DNA of 64,000 nucleotides from an uncultured Clostridia bacterium (GTDB lineage: Bacteria > Bacillota > Clostridia > UBA1381): positions 55,029 to 119,028 of the forward strand of contig CALXWJ010000012.1 of NCBI GenBank assembly GCA_944392335.1, in the 5' to 3' direction. The position numbers and the translations under genes were made by a program. Below the pieces are notes generated by a model, which was not told where the DNA came from, made no database searches, and saw only the letters and a program-made list of their open reading frames with translations. Of the stretch, positions 53,817-62,308 are shown one piece after another; the first letter of the stretch is position 1, and each line of letters starts with the position of its first letter.

Positions 53817-54536
53817 ATGAAAGGATATGTAAAATCAATTGAAACATTTGGATTGGTTGACGGTCCGGGGGTAAGATTTGTGGCTTTTCTTAGCGGCTGC
53901 AATATGAGATGCAGATTTTGCCACAACCCCGAAACATGGGAAAAAGGCGGTGACGAGTATACTGCCGAAAGTCTTTTTGATAAGGCTTTCAGATATAAAA
54001 GCTATTGGAAAAAAGACGGGGGTATTACGGTAAGCGGCGGAGAACCGCTTTTACAGATTGAATTTATCACAGAGCTGTTTACGATAGCAAAAAGCAAAGG
54101 CATAAATACGGCAATCGATACTGCCGGACAACCTTTTTCGATGAATCCTGAATATCTTGAAAAATTCTTAAAACTTATGGAGGTCACCGATCTTGTAATC
54201 CTTGACCTAAAAGAAATGGATGAGGATAAACATATCAATCTTACAGGATGTTCAAATAAAAACATCTTACAAATGGCAAAATGGCTTTCTGATAACAACA
54301 AGCATATGTGGATAAGGCATGTGCTTGTTCCGGGAGTTACCGATGATACACAAGGGCTTTGTAAAATGCGTGAATTTATAGATACGTTAAAGACCGTGGA
54401 TAAGGTTGAAATCTTGCCTTACCATACATTAGGGATATCAAAATGGCATGATTTGAAAATTTTATACACACTTGAAGATGTATTACCACCCAATGCAGAA
54501 CAGATAAAAGCCGCAGAACGAATATTATGCAATTGA
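53817..54536 (+). CDS. pflA: Pyruvate formate-lyase activating enzyme
   Basis: This radical SAM enzyme abstracts the Gly hydrogen in PFL. The 239-residue protein has FLSGCNMRCRFCHNPETW, containing CxxxCxxC for the 4Fe-4S cluster, and ETFGLVDGPGVRFVAF at the N terminus. GGITVSGGEPLLQ (SAM-binding GGE) follows, and WIRHVLVPGVTDD is also typical. The length is that of stand-alone PflA. It is 123 bp downstream of pflB, with GAGAGG at a long spacing before the ATG, and is probably co-transcribed. No second Fe-S insert is present, so it is the simple PFL type. Confidence 0.96.
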   Translation: MKGYVKSIETFGLVDGPGVRFVAFLSGCNMRCRFCHNPETWEKGGDEYTAESLFDKAFRYKSYWKKDGGITVSGGEPLLQIEFITELFTIAKSKGINTAIDTAGQPFSMNPEYLEKFLKLMEVTDLVILDLKEMDEDKHINLTGCSNKNILQMAKWLSDNNKHMWIRHVLVPGVTDDTQGLCKMREFIDTLKTVDKVEILPYHTLGISKWHDLKILYTLEDVLPPNAEQIKAAERILCN

Positions 54537-54550
54537 TCCCGATATAAAGC

Positions 54551-54600
54551 TAAGCAAAGATGCCGCCAACCGGCGGAGGGTTTCATTCATAATTTAAGCG
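54551..54600 (+). repeat. R1-like variant preceding copy I
   Basis: TAAGCAAAGATGCCGCCAAC with CCGCC..GGCGG is an R1 start fragment of the same variant as copy C at 21541. The full copy follows 10 bp later, so this is a tandem pair. Confidence 0.55.
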
Positions 54601-54609
54601 GGAGTTATA

Positions 54610-54748
54610 ACTGCACACCAGATATCACCCGCCGTAATCGGCGGCGGGTTCCATATTTGTAATCAGTGAGAGTACAAGCTCCCACTGATTACAGCACTGC
54701 CATGCTGTGCTCTTGTTCACGCCCAAGACGGGACAAGCCCTTATTGAA
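54610..54748 (+). repeat. R1 interspersed structured repeat, copy I
   Basis: It starts ACTGCACACCAGATATC. Stem 1 is ACCCGCCG with CGGCGGGT. Stem 2 is the best conserved: TGTAATCAGTG with CACTGATTACA, plus GAG/CTC above one mismatch. Stem 3 is CTTGTTC with GGGACAAG, then CCCTTATTGAA. The R2 hairpin unit follows directly. Confidence 0.88.
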
Positions 54749-54820
54749 TCTCTCGCTGAAACGCTGAGGAGCAAGTTCCCTTTCAAACAGGCTTGCTGGA
54801 GCATTGCTCCGATTTAAAAA
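54749..54820 (+). repeat. R2 hairpin repeat, copy 1
   Basis: CTCTCGCTGAAACGCTGAGGAGCAA begins a unit whose GGAGCAA (54768-54774) pairs with TTGCTCC (54804-54810), then GATTTAAAAA. The second copy is at 60628, with a different loop. Confidence 0.7.
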
Positions 54821-54937
54821 CTAACAGCTAAAATCCCCCCCCATATTATAGCTAATGAAGTATGGAAAAAGTTAAAAATACAGTTATATATCCGGCTGTT
54901 AGCAGCCGGATAAAACGGGGTTTGAGAGGTGAAATAT

Positions 54938-55522
54938 TTGAATACGCCAACCTTAGAAACAGAACGGCTGATTTTAAGAAAATTTACGCAAGATGATATA
55001 AAGGCGCTGTTTCTTATTCTTAAAGATGAACAGGTAAATAAATTTTTGCCGTGGTATCCCATGAAAAACCTTGAAGAAACAAGGAAATTCTACGAGGAAA
55101 GATATGCTTTGCAATATGTGCAGCCGCAAGGATACGCGTATGCAATTTGTCTTAAAGAATATAATTTCCCTATCGGCTATATCAAGGTTGAAATGGAAGA
55201 ACATCACGATTTTGGCTACGGGCTTCGTAAAGAATTTTGGCATAAGGGAATTGTTACTGAGGCTGCTAAAGCTGTTGTAGAGCAAGTGAAAAAAGACGGT
55301 TTGCCTTATATTACAGCAACACATGATATAAATAATCCGAGAAGCGGTAATGTTATGCGGAAGGTGGGTATGAAATACCGCTATTCATACGAAGAACAAT
55401 GGCAGCCGAAAAACTTCCCTGTTATATTCAGAATGTATCAGCTCAATTTTGATGGTAATGATAATTTTGTATACAAGAAATATTGGGATATGCACAGTAA
55501 TCATTTTGTCGAAGAGTTATGA
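54938..55522 (+). CDS. GNAT-family N-acetyltransferase (RimJ/RimL type)
   Basis: The 194-residue protein begins NTPTLETERLILRKFTQDD, typical of RimJ/RimL-like acetyltransferases, and continues with IGYIKVEMEEHHDFGYGL, KEFWHKGIVTEAAKAVVEQV (acetyl-CoA site) and NPRSGNVMRKVGMKYRY. The substrate may be a protein N terminus or a small amine. The start is TTG 54938, six bases after GAGAGGTG. The GTG at 54929 overlaps that ribosome site and is less likely. It is a single gene between the R1/R2 block and the lexA region. Confidence 0.85.
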   Translation: MNTPTLETERLILRKFTQDDIKALFLILKDEQVNKFLPWYPMKNLEETRKFYEERYALQYVQPQGYAYAICLKEYNFPIGYIKVEMEEHHDFGYGLRKEFWHKGIVTEAAKAVVEQVKKDGLPYITATHDINNPRSGNVMRKVGMKYRYSYEEQWQPKNFPVIFRMYQLNFDGNDNFVYKKYWDMHSNHFVEEL

Positions 55523-55629
55523 TTTTATTGACAAATCACGGTTTGCTGATGTATATGGGAGAGTATTTTACTAACCTGTAAAAATGAATATTATAAACTT
55601 ATAGTTGTGATATGGAATTTATATTAAAG

Positions 55630-55663
55630 ACCCTTTTGTAAGACAAATGTCCGAAAAAAGGGT
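55630..55663 (+). terminator. Possible terminator hairpin between the acetyltransferase and lexA
   Basis: ACCCTTTT (55630-55637) pairs with AAAAGGGT (55656-55663). The T-run after it is weak, and it lies about 110 bp after the stop. Confidence 0.4.
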
Positions 55664-55688
55664 TGTTAAATTTTGTAATATAATTTTA

Positions 55689-55727
55689 AAACATTTGTTT
55701 GATTTTTTTAAAATTATATGATATAAT
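55689..55727 (+). promoter_or_regulatory. lexA promoter with overlapping SOS-box-like dyad
   Basis: TTGATT (55699-55704) and TATAAT (55722-55727) are 17 bp apart. The dyad AAACATTTGTTT (55689-55700) touches the −35 box and resembles the Bacillota LexA site GAACNNNNGTTC, though both outer bases deviate. Autoregulation of lexA is the likely meaning. Confidence 0.6.
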
Positions 55728-55860
55728 AGGTGTAATATAAATATGCATTTCGTTATTTTTGTATTTTCCGGTACAATTTAAAATATATATTTATATTTTT
55801 TAATCTATGTCATATAAGAATTACATATTACAGTATTCATTATGGAAAGGAAAGTATCAA

Positions 55861-56493
55861 ATGGCAAAACTGACAAATAAAGATTTTGAAATCCTTGAAT
55901 TTATAAAAGAACAGCAGATTAAAAAAGGATTCCCGCCGACTGTAAGAGAGATATGCGAAGCAGTAGGGCTTAAATCCACGGCAACCATTCATGCAAGACT
56001 TAAAAAATTGGAAACACACGGAAAGATCATACATGATTCTTCAAAAAACAGATCAATAAAAATTGTTGAATCCCCTTCAGATAAAGAAAATAATATATTT
56101 GGTGTATATAATGATAAATATCTGGAGGTCCCGGTAGTGGGAAAAGTTGCCGCGGGAACACCGATAACCGCAGTTGAATACATAACAGATACTTTTGCTC
56201 TTCCTATGGAATTTGCAAAAAACAAGGATCTTTTTATGCTAAAGGTAAGCGGAGAATCAATGATAAACGCGGCTATTCTTGACGGTGATTTGATAATAGT
56301 CCAAAAGCAGCCCACAGCCGTAAGCGGGGATATTGTTGTTGCACTGCTTGATAATGAAAATGCTACGGTAAAAACATTTTATAAAGAAAACGGTTATATC
56401 AGATTACAGCCGGAAAATGACACTATGGAACCCATAATTGTAAAAGATGTAATTATTTTGGGAAAAGTTGTGGGAGTTTTTCGTAAGCTATAG
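55861..56493 (+). CDS. lexA: LexA repressor
   Basis: LexA represses DNA-damage genes and self-cleaves when RecA is active. The 210-residue protein has the N-terminal winged helix (GFPPTVREICEAVGLKSTAT, IHARLKKLETHGKI) and the C-terminal peptidase. The cleavage site Ala-Gly is in GKVAAGTP, the catalytic Ser is in VSGESMINAAI, and Lys is in ATVKTFYKENG. AGGAAAG precedes ATG 55861; an upstream ATG at 55807 lacks a ribosome site. Its stop codon overlaps the metK promoter. Confidence 0.96.
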   Translation: MAKLTNKDFEILEFIKEQQIKKGFPPTVREICEAVGLKSTATIHARLKKLETHGKIIHDSSKNRSIKIVESPSDKENNIFGVYNDKYLEVPVVGKVAAGTPITAVEYITDTFALPMEFAKNKDLFMLKVSGESMINAAILDGDLIIVQKQPTAVSGDIVVALLDNENATVKTFYKENGYIRLQPENDTMEPIIVKDVIILGKVVGVFRKL

Positions 56494-56519
56494 ACTTTTG
56501 TAAATAAATGTGATATAAT
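56491..56519 (+). promoter_or_regulatory. metK promoter
   Basis: TAGACT (56491-56496), overlapping the lexA stop, and TATAAT (56514-56519) are 17 bp apart, about 46 bp before the metK start. There is no room for a SAM riboswitch. Confidence 0.8.
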
Positions 56520-56565
56520 CAGAATGTTAGATTATTGAATAAATTTTTTGATTGGGGTAATATTT

Positions 56566-57756
56566 ATGTCTAAAAGATTATTTACATCGGAATCAGTTAC
56601 AGAGGGGCATCCCGATAAAATATGTGATAAAATTTCCGATGCAATATTGGATGAAATCCTAAAAAAGGATCCAATGGCAAGAGTTGCCTGCGAAACAACC
56701 TGCACAACGGGGATAGTATCAATTATGGGTGAAATATCGACGTCATGTTATGTCGATTTTCCAAAAGTGGCAAGGGATGTTATTTTGGAAATTGGATATG
56801 ACAGGGCAAAATACGGTTTTGACGCAAACACATGTGCCGTTGTGACATCGATAGATGAACAGTCGCCTGATATTGCAATGGGCGTTGATAAAGGCTATGA
56901 AATCAAGCACGGAGAAAATGATAAAGAAAATTCAGCCGGTGCAGGGGATCAGGGAATGATGTTCGGATACGCGTGTGATGAAACTCCCGAACTTATGCCG
57001 CTTCCAATATCATTGGCACATAAACTTGCGTTAAAGCTGACACAGGTAAGAAAAAACGGTACACTAAGCTATTTAAGGCCGGATGGGAAAACGCAGGTTA
57101 CAATTGAATATGAAGACGGGGAGCCTGTGGCTGTTGATACTATTGTTGTGTCATCACAACATTCTCCCGATGTTTCTTTGGAACAAATAAGGGAAGATAT
57201 TATAAGAGAGGTTATAAAAACAACTGTTCCTGAAAAATTATTGACAGATAAAACTAAATATTATATAAATCCTACCGGGCGTTTTGTTGTGGGGGGACCA
57301 CAGGGTGACAGCGGGCTTACGGGAAGAAAGATAATTGTTGATACATATGGAGGCTATGCACGTCACGGAGGCGGAGCTTTTTCCGGAAAAGACCCCACAA
57401 AGGTTGACAGATCTGCGGCTTATGCTGCAAGATGGGTTGCAAAAAATATTGTTGCCGCAGGACTTGCAAAGAAGTGTGAAATACAGCTGGCATATGCAAT
57501 AGGTGTTGCAAAGCCTGTATCGGTAATGGTTGATACCTTTGGAACAGGTATGGTTGATGATTCTATGATTGAGGAAGCAGTCAACGTAGTTTTTGATTTG
57601 AGACCTGAAGCCATAATCAAGGTTCTTGATTTAAGAAAGCCTATATATAAGCAATTGGCGGCATACGGACATATGGGGCGTGAAGATTTGAATGTTGCTT
57701 GGGAAAAAACAGATAAAAAACAAGAATTGATTAAAGCAGTTGAAAAATTAAAATAA
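56566..57756 (+). CDS. metK: S-adenosylmethionine synthetase
   Basis: MetK makes SAM from methionine and ATP. The 396-residue length is standard. Signatures are [36 protein letters not shown], the loop [14 protein letters not shown] and [23 protein letters not shown] 56566 follows GGGGTAATATTT. SAM supports the methyltransferases, PflA and the MetH activation protein encoded in the window. The gene ends near R1 copy J. Confidence 0.98.
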   Translation: MSKRLFTSESVTEGHPDKICDKISDAILDEILKKDPMARVACETTCTTGIVSIMGEISTSCYVDFPKVARDVILEIGYDRAKYGFDANTCAVVTSIDEQSPDIAMGVDKGYEIKHGENDKENSAGAGDQGMMFGYACDETPELMPLPISLAHKLALKLTQVRKNGTLSYLRPDGKTQVTIEYEDGEPVAVDTIVVSSQHSPDVSLEQIREDIIREVIKTTVPEKLLTDKTKYYINPTGRFVVGGPQGDSGLTGRKIIVDTYGGYARHGGGAFSGKDPTKVDRSAAYAARWVAKNIVAAGLAKKCEIQLAYAIGVAKPVSVMVDTFGTGMVDDSMIEEAVNVVFDLRPEAIIKVLDLRKPIYKQLAAYGHMGREDLNVAWEKTDKKQELIKAVEKLK

Positions 57757-57820
57757 TTAATGTTAATAAAATTAAATAACAGACATTTATAGGATAAAAG
57801 GGGCTTTATATAAGGCGGAT

Positions 57821-57982
57821 AACTGTGCACATATTGTCCCTGCCGTAATCCGAGGCGGGTTTCGTATTTGTAATCAGAGAGTACAATCTCCTATTGATTA
57901 CAGCACAGCATTGTAGGGCGATTCACGAATCGCCTGTTTCGCTCTTGTCCTTGTTGGACGGCGGGACAAGCCCTTATTGAAA
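57821..57982 (+). repeat. R1 interspersed structured repeat, copy J
   Basis: It starts AACTGTGCACATATTGTCCC. Stem 2 is TGTAATCA..TGATTACA and stem 3 is a perfect CTTGTCC with GGGACAAG, then CCCTTATTGAA. It carries the same nested GGCGATTCACGAATCGCC hairpin as copy A. It fills the gap between metK and the - strand tmcAL and runs into a terminator. Confidence 0.85.
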
Positions 57983-57983
57983 C

Positions 57984-58046
57984 AGGCTTGCATGATTATG
58001 ACTCAGGAAAGCTTTTTGCTGAGAGTCTAAAAGAGCAAGCCTTTTT
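57984..58046 (+). terminator. Intrinsic terminator after metK and R1 copy J
   Basis: AGGCTTGC (57984-57991) pairs with GCAAGCCT (58035-58042), with an inner CTCAG..CTGAG stem, followed by TTTTT. Confidence 0.75.
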
Positions 58047-58070
58047 AGTAAAATATTTTGTTTGCATATA

Positions 58071-59231
58071 TTATTGTATAACTATCGGGGAGTGCAAGAA
58101 GTCTTGCCCTATTGGATGAGGTTTATCCAAACACATAGAATGTAAGTCGGTGGATAAAATATCTTTTTCAAGTTGAGTAAATTTTCCTTTAAAGTCTGCG
58201 GTTTTGGTTATAATGGGAAGAGATGTATGTTTTTTTATTTTGGATAATAGATTAATACCGGTGCTATTCATACCGAGTACACGAATATATTGAGGATCTG
58301 TTAAGGAAAATGACTTGTCAATATTTAATATTAGCGATAACATAATTCTGCGTATTTTGGATAGTGTATACCTTTTTGACTTTACATACCCGCATATGTC
58401 ATTAAATGTATTTGCGTAATTGATCGATGTAATTATCCTGTTTTCCAGCCCCTCACATACCTCGTTAATTTCCGATATATTTTCAGGGGTTTTGGTTCTG
58501 ATCAGATATATAAGAAGATTATTTAATTTATTTATATCGGCAATGGGACAATTTTCATAAAGTGAATTAGCAGATGCGGGAACATATACGGAATAATTTA
58601 TATTATTCTTTATTATTTTTCTTATTGCGGTTGCAGAAGCTGTATTTGATGTTGGTTCAGCTTCATGATAATGTGAACCCATTCGTTTTATCGTTTTAGG
58701 TTCAATGGTGCTGTTTATTTGTTTTAATGCTTTTATATATTCCAATCCGAGAATGTTGTTGGGCTCGGATAACAATGATGAGGGTATAAGTTTACTGAAT
58801 GATATTTCTCTTGCACGAGCATATGTCATACCGCTTGAAATAAGATTTTTCATTTCTGCGGATATTTCTTCGGGTTCGTTCATAAGCAATTCTGCTGCTG
58901 TTATCATACGATTTATATCTCCCGATTCCGACCCGAAATACAGTGTATCAACAATACCGGTATTTTCTGCAAGAAATACACCTCCGTATGCGAATTTTTC
59001 CGCACTGTTTAAAACAAAGCATACCGGAAGCTCAATAACAAGGTCGGCGCCGTTTAATAAAGCAGCTTTTGTCCTTGTCCATTTATCATATAAAGCAATA
59101 TCGCCGCGCTGAACAATCGATCCGCTCATAATGCATATAGTGCAATCACATTCTTTTTTTATTTCGTCAAGCTGGAATTTATGTCCGTTATGGAACGGAT
59201 TATATTCACAAATCACTGCCGCCGTTTTCAT
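58071..59231 (-). CDS. tmcAL: tRNA(Met) cytidine acetate ligase
   Basis: TmcAL activates acetate with ATP and acetylates the wobble cytidine of elongator tRNA-Met in Bacillota. The 386-residue protein has the nucleotidyltransferase motif CEYNPFHNGHKFQLDEI (HxGH), then IMSGSIVQRGDIALYDKW, VIELPVCFVLNSAEKFAYG and SATAIRKIIKN. Length and order fit the YlbM/TmcAL family. The ATG is preceded on the - strand by AAGGTGATC. It is transcribed away from nifS. Confidence 0.92.
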   Translation of the reverse strand: MKTAAVICEYNPFHNGHKFQLDEIKKECDCTICIMSGSIVQRGDIALYDKWTRTKAALLNGADLVIELPVCFVLNSAEKFAYGGVFLAENTGIVDTLYFGSESGDINRMITAAELLMNEPEEISAEMKNLISSGMTYARAREISFSKLIPSSLLSEPNNILGLEYIKALKQINSTIEPKTIKRMGSHYHEAEPTSNTASATAIRKIIKNNINYSVYVPASANSLYENCPIADINKLNNLLIYLIRTKTPENISEINEVCEGLENRIITSINYANTFNDICGYVKSKRYTLSKIRRIMLSLILNIDKSFSLTDPQYIRVLGMNSTGINLLSKIKKHTSLPIITKTADFKGKFTQLEKDILSTDLHSMCLDKPHPIGQDFLHSPIVIQ

Positions 59232-59342
59232 TTATTGATCACCTTGCTTTACTTTATGTATCTTATATATTATATTATATACTAAAAAATAAAAAAAGTA
59301 TAGCTTTTTTTAATATATTTTAGAGATAATTGGTATAATATA

Positions 59343-59371
59343 TTGACAAAACGGTGACAATGATGTAGAAT
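59343..59371 (+). promoter_or_regulatory. nifS promoter
   Basis: TTGACA (59343-59348) and TAGAAT (59366-59371) are 17 bp apart, about 60 bp before the start. No Fe-S regulator gene (IscR) is adjacent. Confidence 0.8.
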
Positions 59372-59431
59372 ATATGAATAGATATTCAAATGTTATTATT
59401 TGGATATTTAAAAGATGGGAGATGATTATTG

Positions 59432-60619
59432 ATGAATAAATCAGTTTACTTAGATAATAATGCAACAACATACATGAAGAAAGAAGTATTGGACGCAATG
59501 CTTCCGTATTATGGAGAATATTTCGGAAATCCGTCCTCAAAGTTTTATGAGGTGGGAAGAATTGCCGAAAAAGCTGTATATGGATTCCGTAAAACAGTTG
59601 CGGATGCAATTGGTGCAAAAATAAATGAAATATATTTTACCGGATCGGGATGCGAAGCCGATAACTGGGCGATAAAAGGTATTGCAGACGCTTACAGAAA
59701 TAAAGGGAATCATATTATAACGAGTTCAATTGAACACCATGCTATTTTGGGCGCTTGTGAATTTTTGGAAAAACACGGTTATGATGTGACTTATCTTCCT
59801 GTTAACGAATACGGAATCGTAAATCCTGATGATGTTGAAAAAGCAATTACCGATAAAACAATTTTAATATCGGTAATGACTGCGAATAATGAAATAGGTT
59901 CTATACAACCGATAAAAGCTATTTCAGAAATTGCAAAAAAGCATAAAATAGTGTTTCACACAGATGCAGTCCAGGCAATCGGGCATATGCCGGTTAATGT
60001 TAATGATTTGGGTGTTGATTTGCTTTCAATGTCAGGACACAAATTCCATGGCCCTAAAGGTGTCGGCGTATTGTATATTAAAAACGGAATAAGGATTTCA
60101 AATCTTATACACGGCGGCGGGCAGGAAAGAGGAAAAAGAGCGGCAACAGAAAATGTTGCAGGAATGGCGGGATTTGCAAAAGCAATTGAAATTGCAGCGG
60201 CTGATCTTGATAAAAATATGGCCGAAATGGAAAGAAAAAGAGATAAGCTGATAAAAGGGATTTTGGAAAAAATACCATATGCAAGATTAAACGGCCCTGT
60301 CGGAGAAGACAGACTGTGTAATAACGTAAATTTTTCATTTAAGTATATTGAGGGTGAATCAATACTTATGATGCTTGATATGAAGGGAGTCGCGGCATCA
60401 AGCGGAAGCGCATGCGCATCGGGCTCGTTGGATCCGTCTCATGTATTGCTGGCGATCGGATTACCTCATGAAATAGCACACGGCTCATTAAGGTTAAGTG
60501 TTGGAGATGATACAACTGATGAGGATATCGATTATGTATTGGAGGTCTTGCCGCCTATAGTTGAGAAACTCAGAATGATGTCGCCGCTTTATGAAGAGGT
60601 ATTAAAAGCACAAAAATAA
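59432..60619 (+). CDS. nifS: Cysteine desulfurase NifS
   Basis: A PLP enzyme that takes sulfur from cysteine for Fe-S cluster assembly. The 395-residue protein has YLDNNATT, SIEHHAILGACEF, DAVQAIGHMPV, the PLP lysine in MSGHKFHGPKG, and the active-site Cys in SSGSACASGSLDPSH. ATG 59432 follows GGGAGATGATTATTG. It pairs with the scaffold gene nifU 186 bp downstream. In Clostridia this NifS/NifU pair is a general assembly system and does not imply nitrogen fixation. Confidence 0.95.
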   Translation: MNKSVYLDNNATTYMKKEVLDAMLPYYGEYFGNPSSKFYEVGRIAEKAVYGFRKTVADAIGAKINEIYFTGSGCEADNWAIKGIADAYRNKGNHIITSSIEHHAILGACEFLEKHGYDVTYLPVNEYGIVNPDDVEKAITDKTILISVMTANNEIGSIQPIKAISEIAKKHKIVFHTDAVQAIGHMPVNVNDLGVDLLSMSGHKFHGPKGVGVLYIKNGIRISNLIHGGGQERGKRAATENVAGMAGFAKAIEIAAADLDKNMAEMERKRDKLIKGILEKIPYARLNGPVGEDRLCNNVNFSFKYIEGESILMMLDMKGVAASSGSACASGSLDPSHVLLAIGLPHEIAHGSLRLSVGDDTTDEDIDYVLEVLPPIVEKLRMMSPLYEEVLKAQK

Positions 60620-60627
60620 AGGTATAA

Positions 60628-60729
60628 TCTCCCGCTGAAATGCTGAGGAGCAATCCACTTTTTGACGGTTGAAATAGTTTTCAAGCCCTCTTTTAATATG
60701 TTTGATAGGGCATTGCTCCGATTTAAAAA
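60628..60729 (+). repeat. R2 hairpin repeat, copy 2
   Basis: CTCCCGCTGAAATGCTGAGGAGCAAT starts the unit. GGAGCAAT (60647-60654) pairs with ATTGCTCC (60712-60719), followed by GATTTAAAAAA. It shares both ends with copy 1 at 54749 but has a longer loop. It lies between nifS and nifU and may attenuate transcription. Confidence 0.7.
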
Positions 60730-60804
60730 ACCATTTAATTATGAAATGTGGTTATAAAATTTGTTTTGTCATAGATATATTAAGCAAAGGAAAGGAAGAT
60801 TTAT

Positions 60805-61245
60805 ATGTATAGTGAAAAGGTAATGGATCATTTTTCAAATCCGAGGAATGTCGGAGAAATAGAAAATGCAAATGCGGTCGGTCAGGTAGGCAACGCAAAA
60901 TGCGGAGATATTATGAAAATATATATGGATATTGACGGAGATGTAATAAAAGATGTAAAGTTTAAAACATTTGGATGCGGAGCTGCCATTGCTACAAGCT
61001 CAATGGCTACCGAAATGGTAAAGGGAAAGACTATAAAAGAAGCACTTGAACTTACAAACAAGGCTGTTATGGAAGCGCTTGACGGATTACCTCCTGAAAA
61101 AATACATTGTTCTGTTTTGGCAGAAGAAGCCATCCATGCCGCCATTTCCGATTACTGCAAAAAAAACGGTATTGAATTGGATGAATCATATAATTGCTCC
61201 GGATGCTGTTCTGATTGCAGCAAAAAAGATGAACATGGCATGTAA
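60805..61245 (+). CDS. nifU: Fe-S cluster scaffold NifU (IscU-type)
   Basis: The 146-residue scaffold receives sulfur from NifS and builds 2Fe-2S or 4Fe-4S clusters. The three ligand cysteines are in NAKCGDIMKIY, TFGCGAAIA and IHCSVLAEEAI, with MDHFSNPRNVG at the start. The tail carries an extra cysteine cluster, NCSGCCSDCSKKD, beyond the usual fold. AAAGGAAAGG precedes the ATG. Confidence 0.95.
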   Translation: MYSEKVMDHFSNPRNVGEIENANAVGQVGNAKCGDIMKIYMDIDGDVIKDVKFKTFGCGAAIATSSMATEMVKGKTIKEALELTNKAVMEALDGLPPEKIHCSVLAEEAIHAAISDYCKKNGIELDESYNCSGCCSDCSKKDEHGM

Positions 61246-61260
61246 TAAAGACACATAATT

Positions 61261-61308
61261 TTGACCGTCGTGTATAGGAAAAGGTATATGCGGCGGTTCA
61301 ATTTTTTA
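61261..61308 (+). terminator. Intrinsic terminator after nifU
   Basis: TTGACCGTCG (61261-61270) pairs with CGGCGGTTCAA with one bulge, followed by TTTTTT. Confidence 0.75.
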
Positions 61309-61387
61309 TAAAAACTGATACAAATAAATAAAATATGAGAAAATTGAATAACATGATAAAATAAAAAAATTAAAAAGGGTGGAAAAT

Positions 61388-62197
61388 ATGAATTTCGGAA
61401 CAAGGGCACATGATACACAGGCACAAAATATAGTTGAACTTGCAGATAAACTCAGCAGTGCAGGTATACATAATATACAGCTTGCACTGAAAAAATCAAT
61501 TCCCGATTTTAAAGAAGGTGCATTTTCTCCTGCATATGCAAAAAGTATTGCAAAAGTATTTAATAAAAGGGATATTAATATATCGGTTTTGGGCTGTTAC
61601 ATAAATCCGTCTTGTACAAACAGTGTAATGCTGCAACAGCAGCTTGATTACTTTGTGGAAAATTTAAAATATGCGAAGTTTATGGGTGCAGATATGGTAG
61701 GTCTTGAAACGGGATTTGTGGGAGATGCTTTGGATGTTGAAAAAAATCAAAGTGAAGAAGCATATCAATATTTGCTGAAAAACATGAAATATCTTGTTGA
61801 TAAAGCACAAAAGCTTGGCATTTTGATTGGAATTGAGGGTGTAAGCTGTTTTGTGATAAATAATTCTAAAAAAATGAGACGTTTTCTGGATGATTTGGAT
61901 TCACCTAACGTATGTGTCATATTTGATCCGGTGAATTTGCTTAACATTGATAACTATCATGAACAGAATGAAATAATTAAGGAGACGTTTAAACTTCTTG
62001 GCGACAGAATTGGAACGGTTCATTTAAAGGATTTTATGGTAAAGGACGGGATCTTAAAGGAATGTATCGCGGGTGAGGGAATGTTGAATACAGATTTGCT
62101 TTTGTCAATGATAAAGAAAGAAAAACCTGAAATATCGGTTATTTTTGAACTTGTATCTGATGAATTATTTCAAAAAGTTAAAGCACAGTATAAATAA
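61388..62197 (+). CDS. Sugar phosphate isomerase/epimerase family TIM-barrel protein
   Basis: The 269-residue AP-endonuclease-2-type TIM barrel is as in xylose-isomerase-like epimerases: ISVLGCYINPS, MVGLETGFVGD, LIGIEGVSCFVI, VIFDPVNLLNI (metal Asp), TVHLKDFMV and VIFELVSDEL. These enzymes isomerise or epimerise sugars and polyols; the substrate is unknown. ATG 61388 follows AAAGGGTGG; an in-frame GTG at 61379 lies inside that site. It is followed by the GH105 gene 111 bp later, so it may process a pectic sugar. Confidence 0.8.
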   Translation: MNFGTRAHDTQAQNIVELADKLSSAGIHNIQLALKKSIPDFKEGAFSPAYAKSIAKVFNKRDINISVLGCYINPSCTNSVMLQQQLDYFVENLKYAKFMGADMVGLETGFVGDALDVEKNQSEEAYQYLLKNMKYLVDKAQKLGILIGIEGVSCFVINNSKKMRRFLDDLDSPNVCVIFDPVNLLNIDNYHEQNEIIKETFKLLGDRIGTVHLKDFMVKDGILKECIAGEGMLNTDLLLSMIKKEKPEISVIFELVSDELFQKVKAQYK

Positions 62198-62240
62198 AAT
62201 ATGCAAGATATGTTGAAAGAGCGGAAAAATAATGCAAGAA

Positions 62241-62269
62241 TTGTGTATTAAAAGTAAAAAAAGTATGAT
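62241..62269 (+). promoter_or_regulatory. Possible promoter of the GH105 gene
   Basis: TTGTGT (62241-62246) and TATGAT (62264-62269) are 17 bp apart, about 40 bp before the start. Confidence 0.55.
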
Positions 62270-62308
62270 AAAATTACATTGAATTTATATGAAAAGAGGA
62301 AATGATCA

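Noticed and set aside
56494..56565. SAM riboswitch upstream of metK (also considered for metF)
   Set aside because: The leaders are too short and show no S-box architecture.
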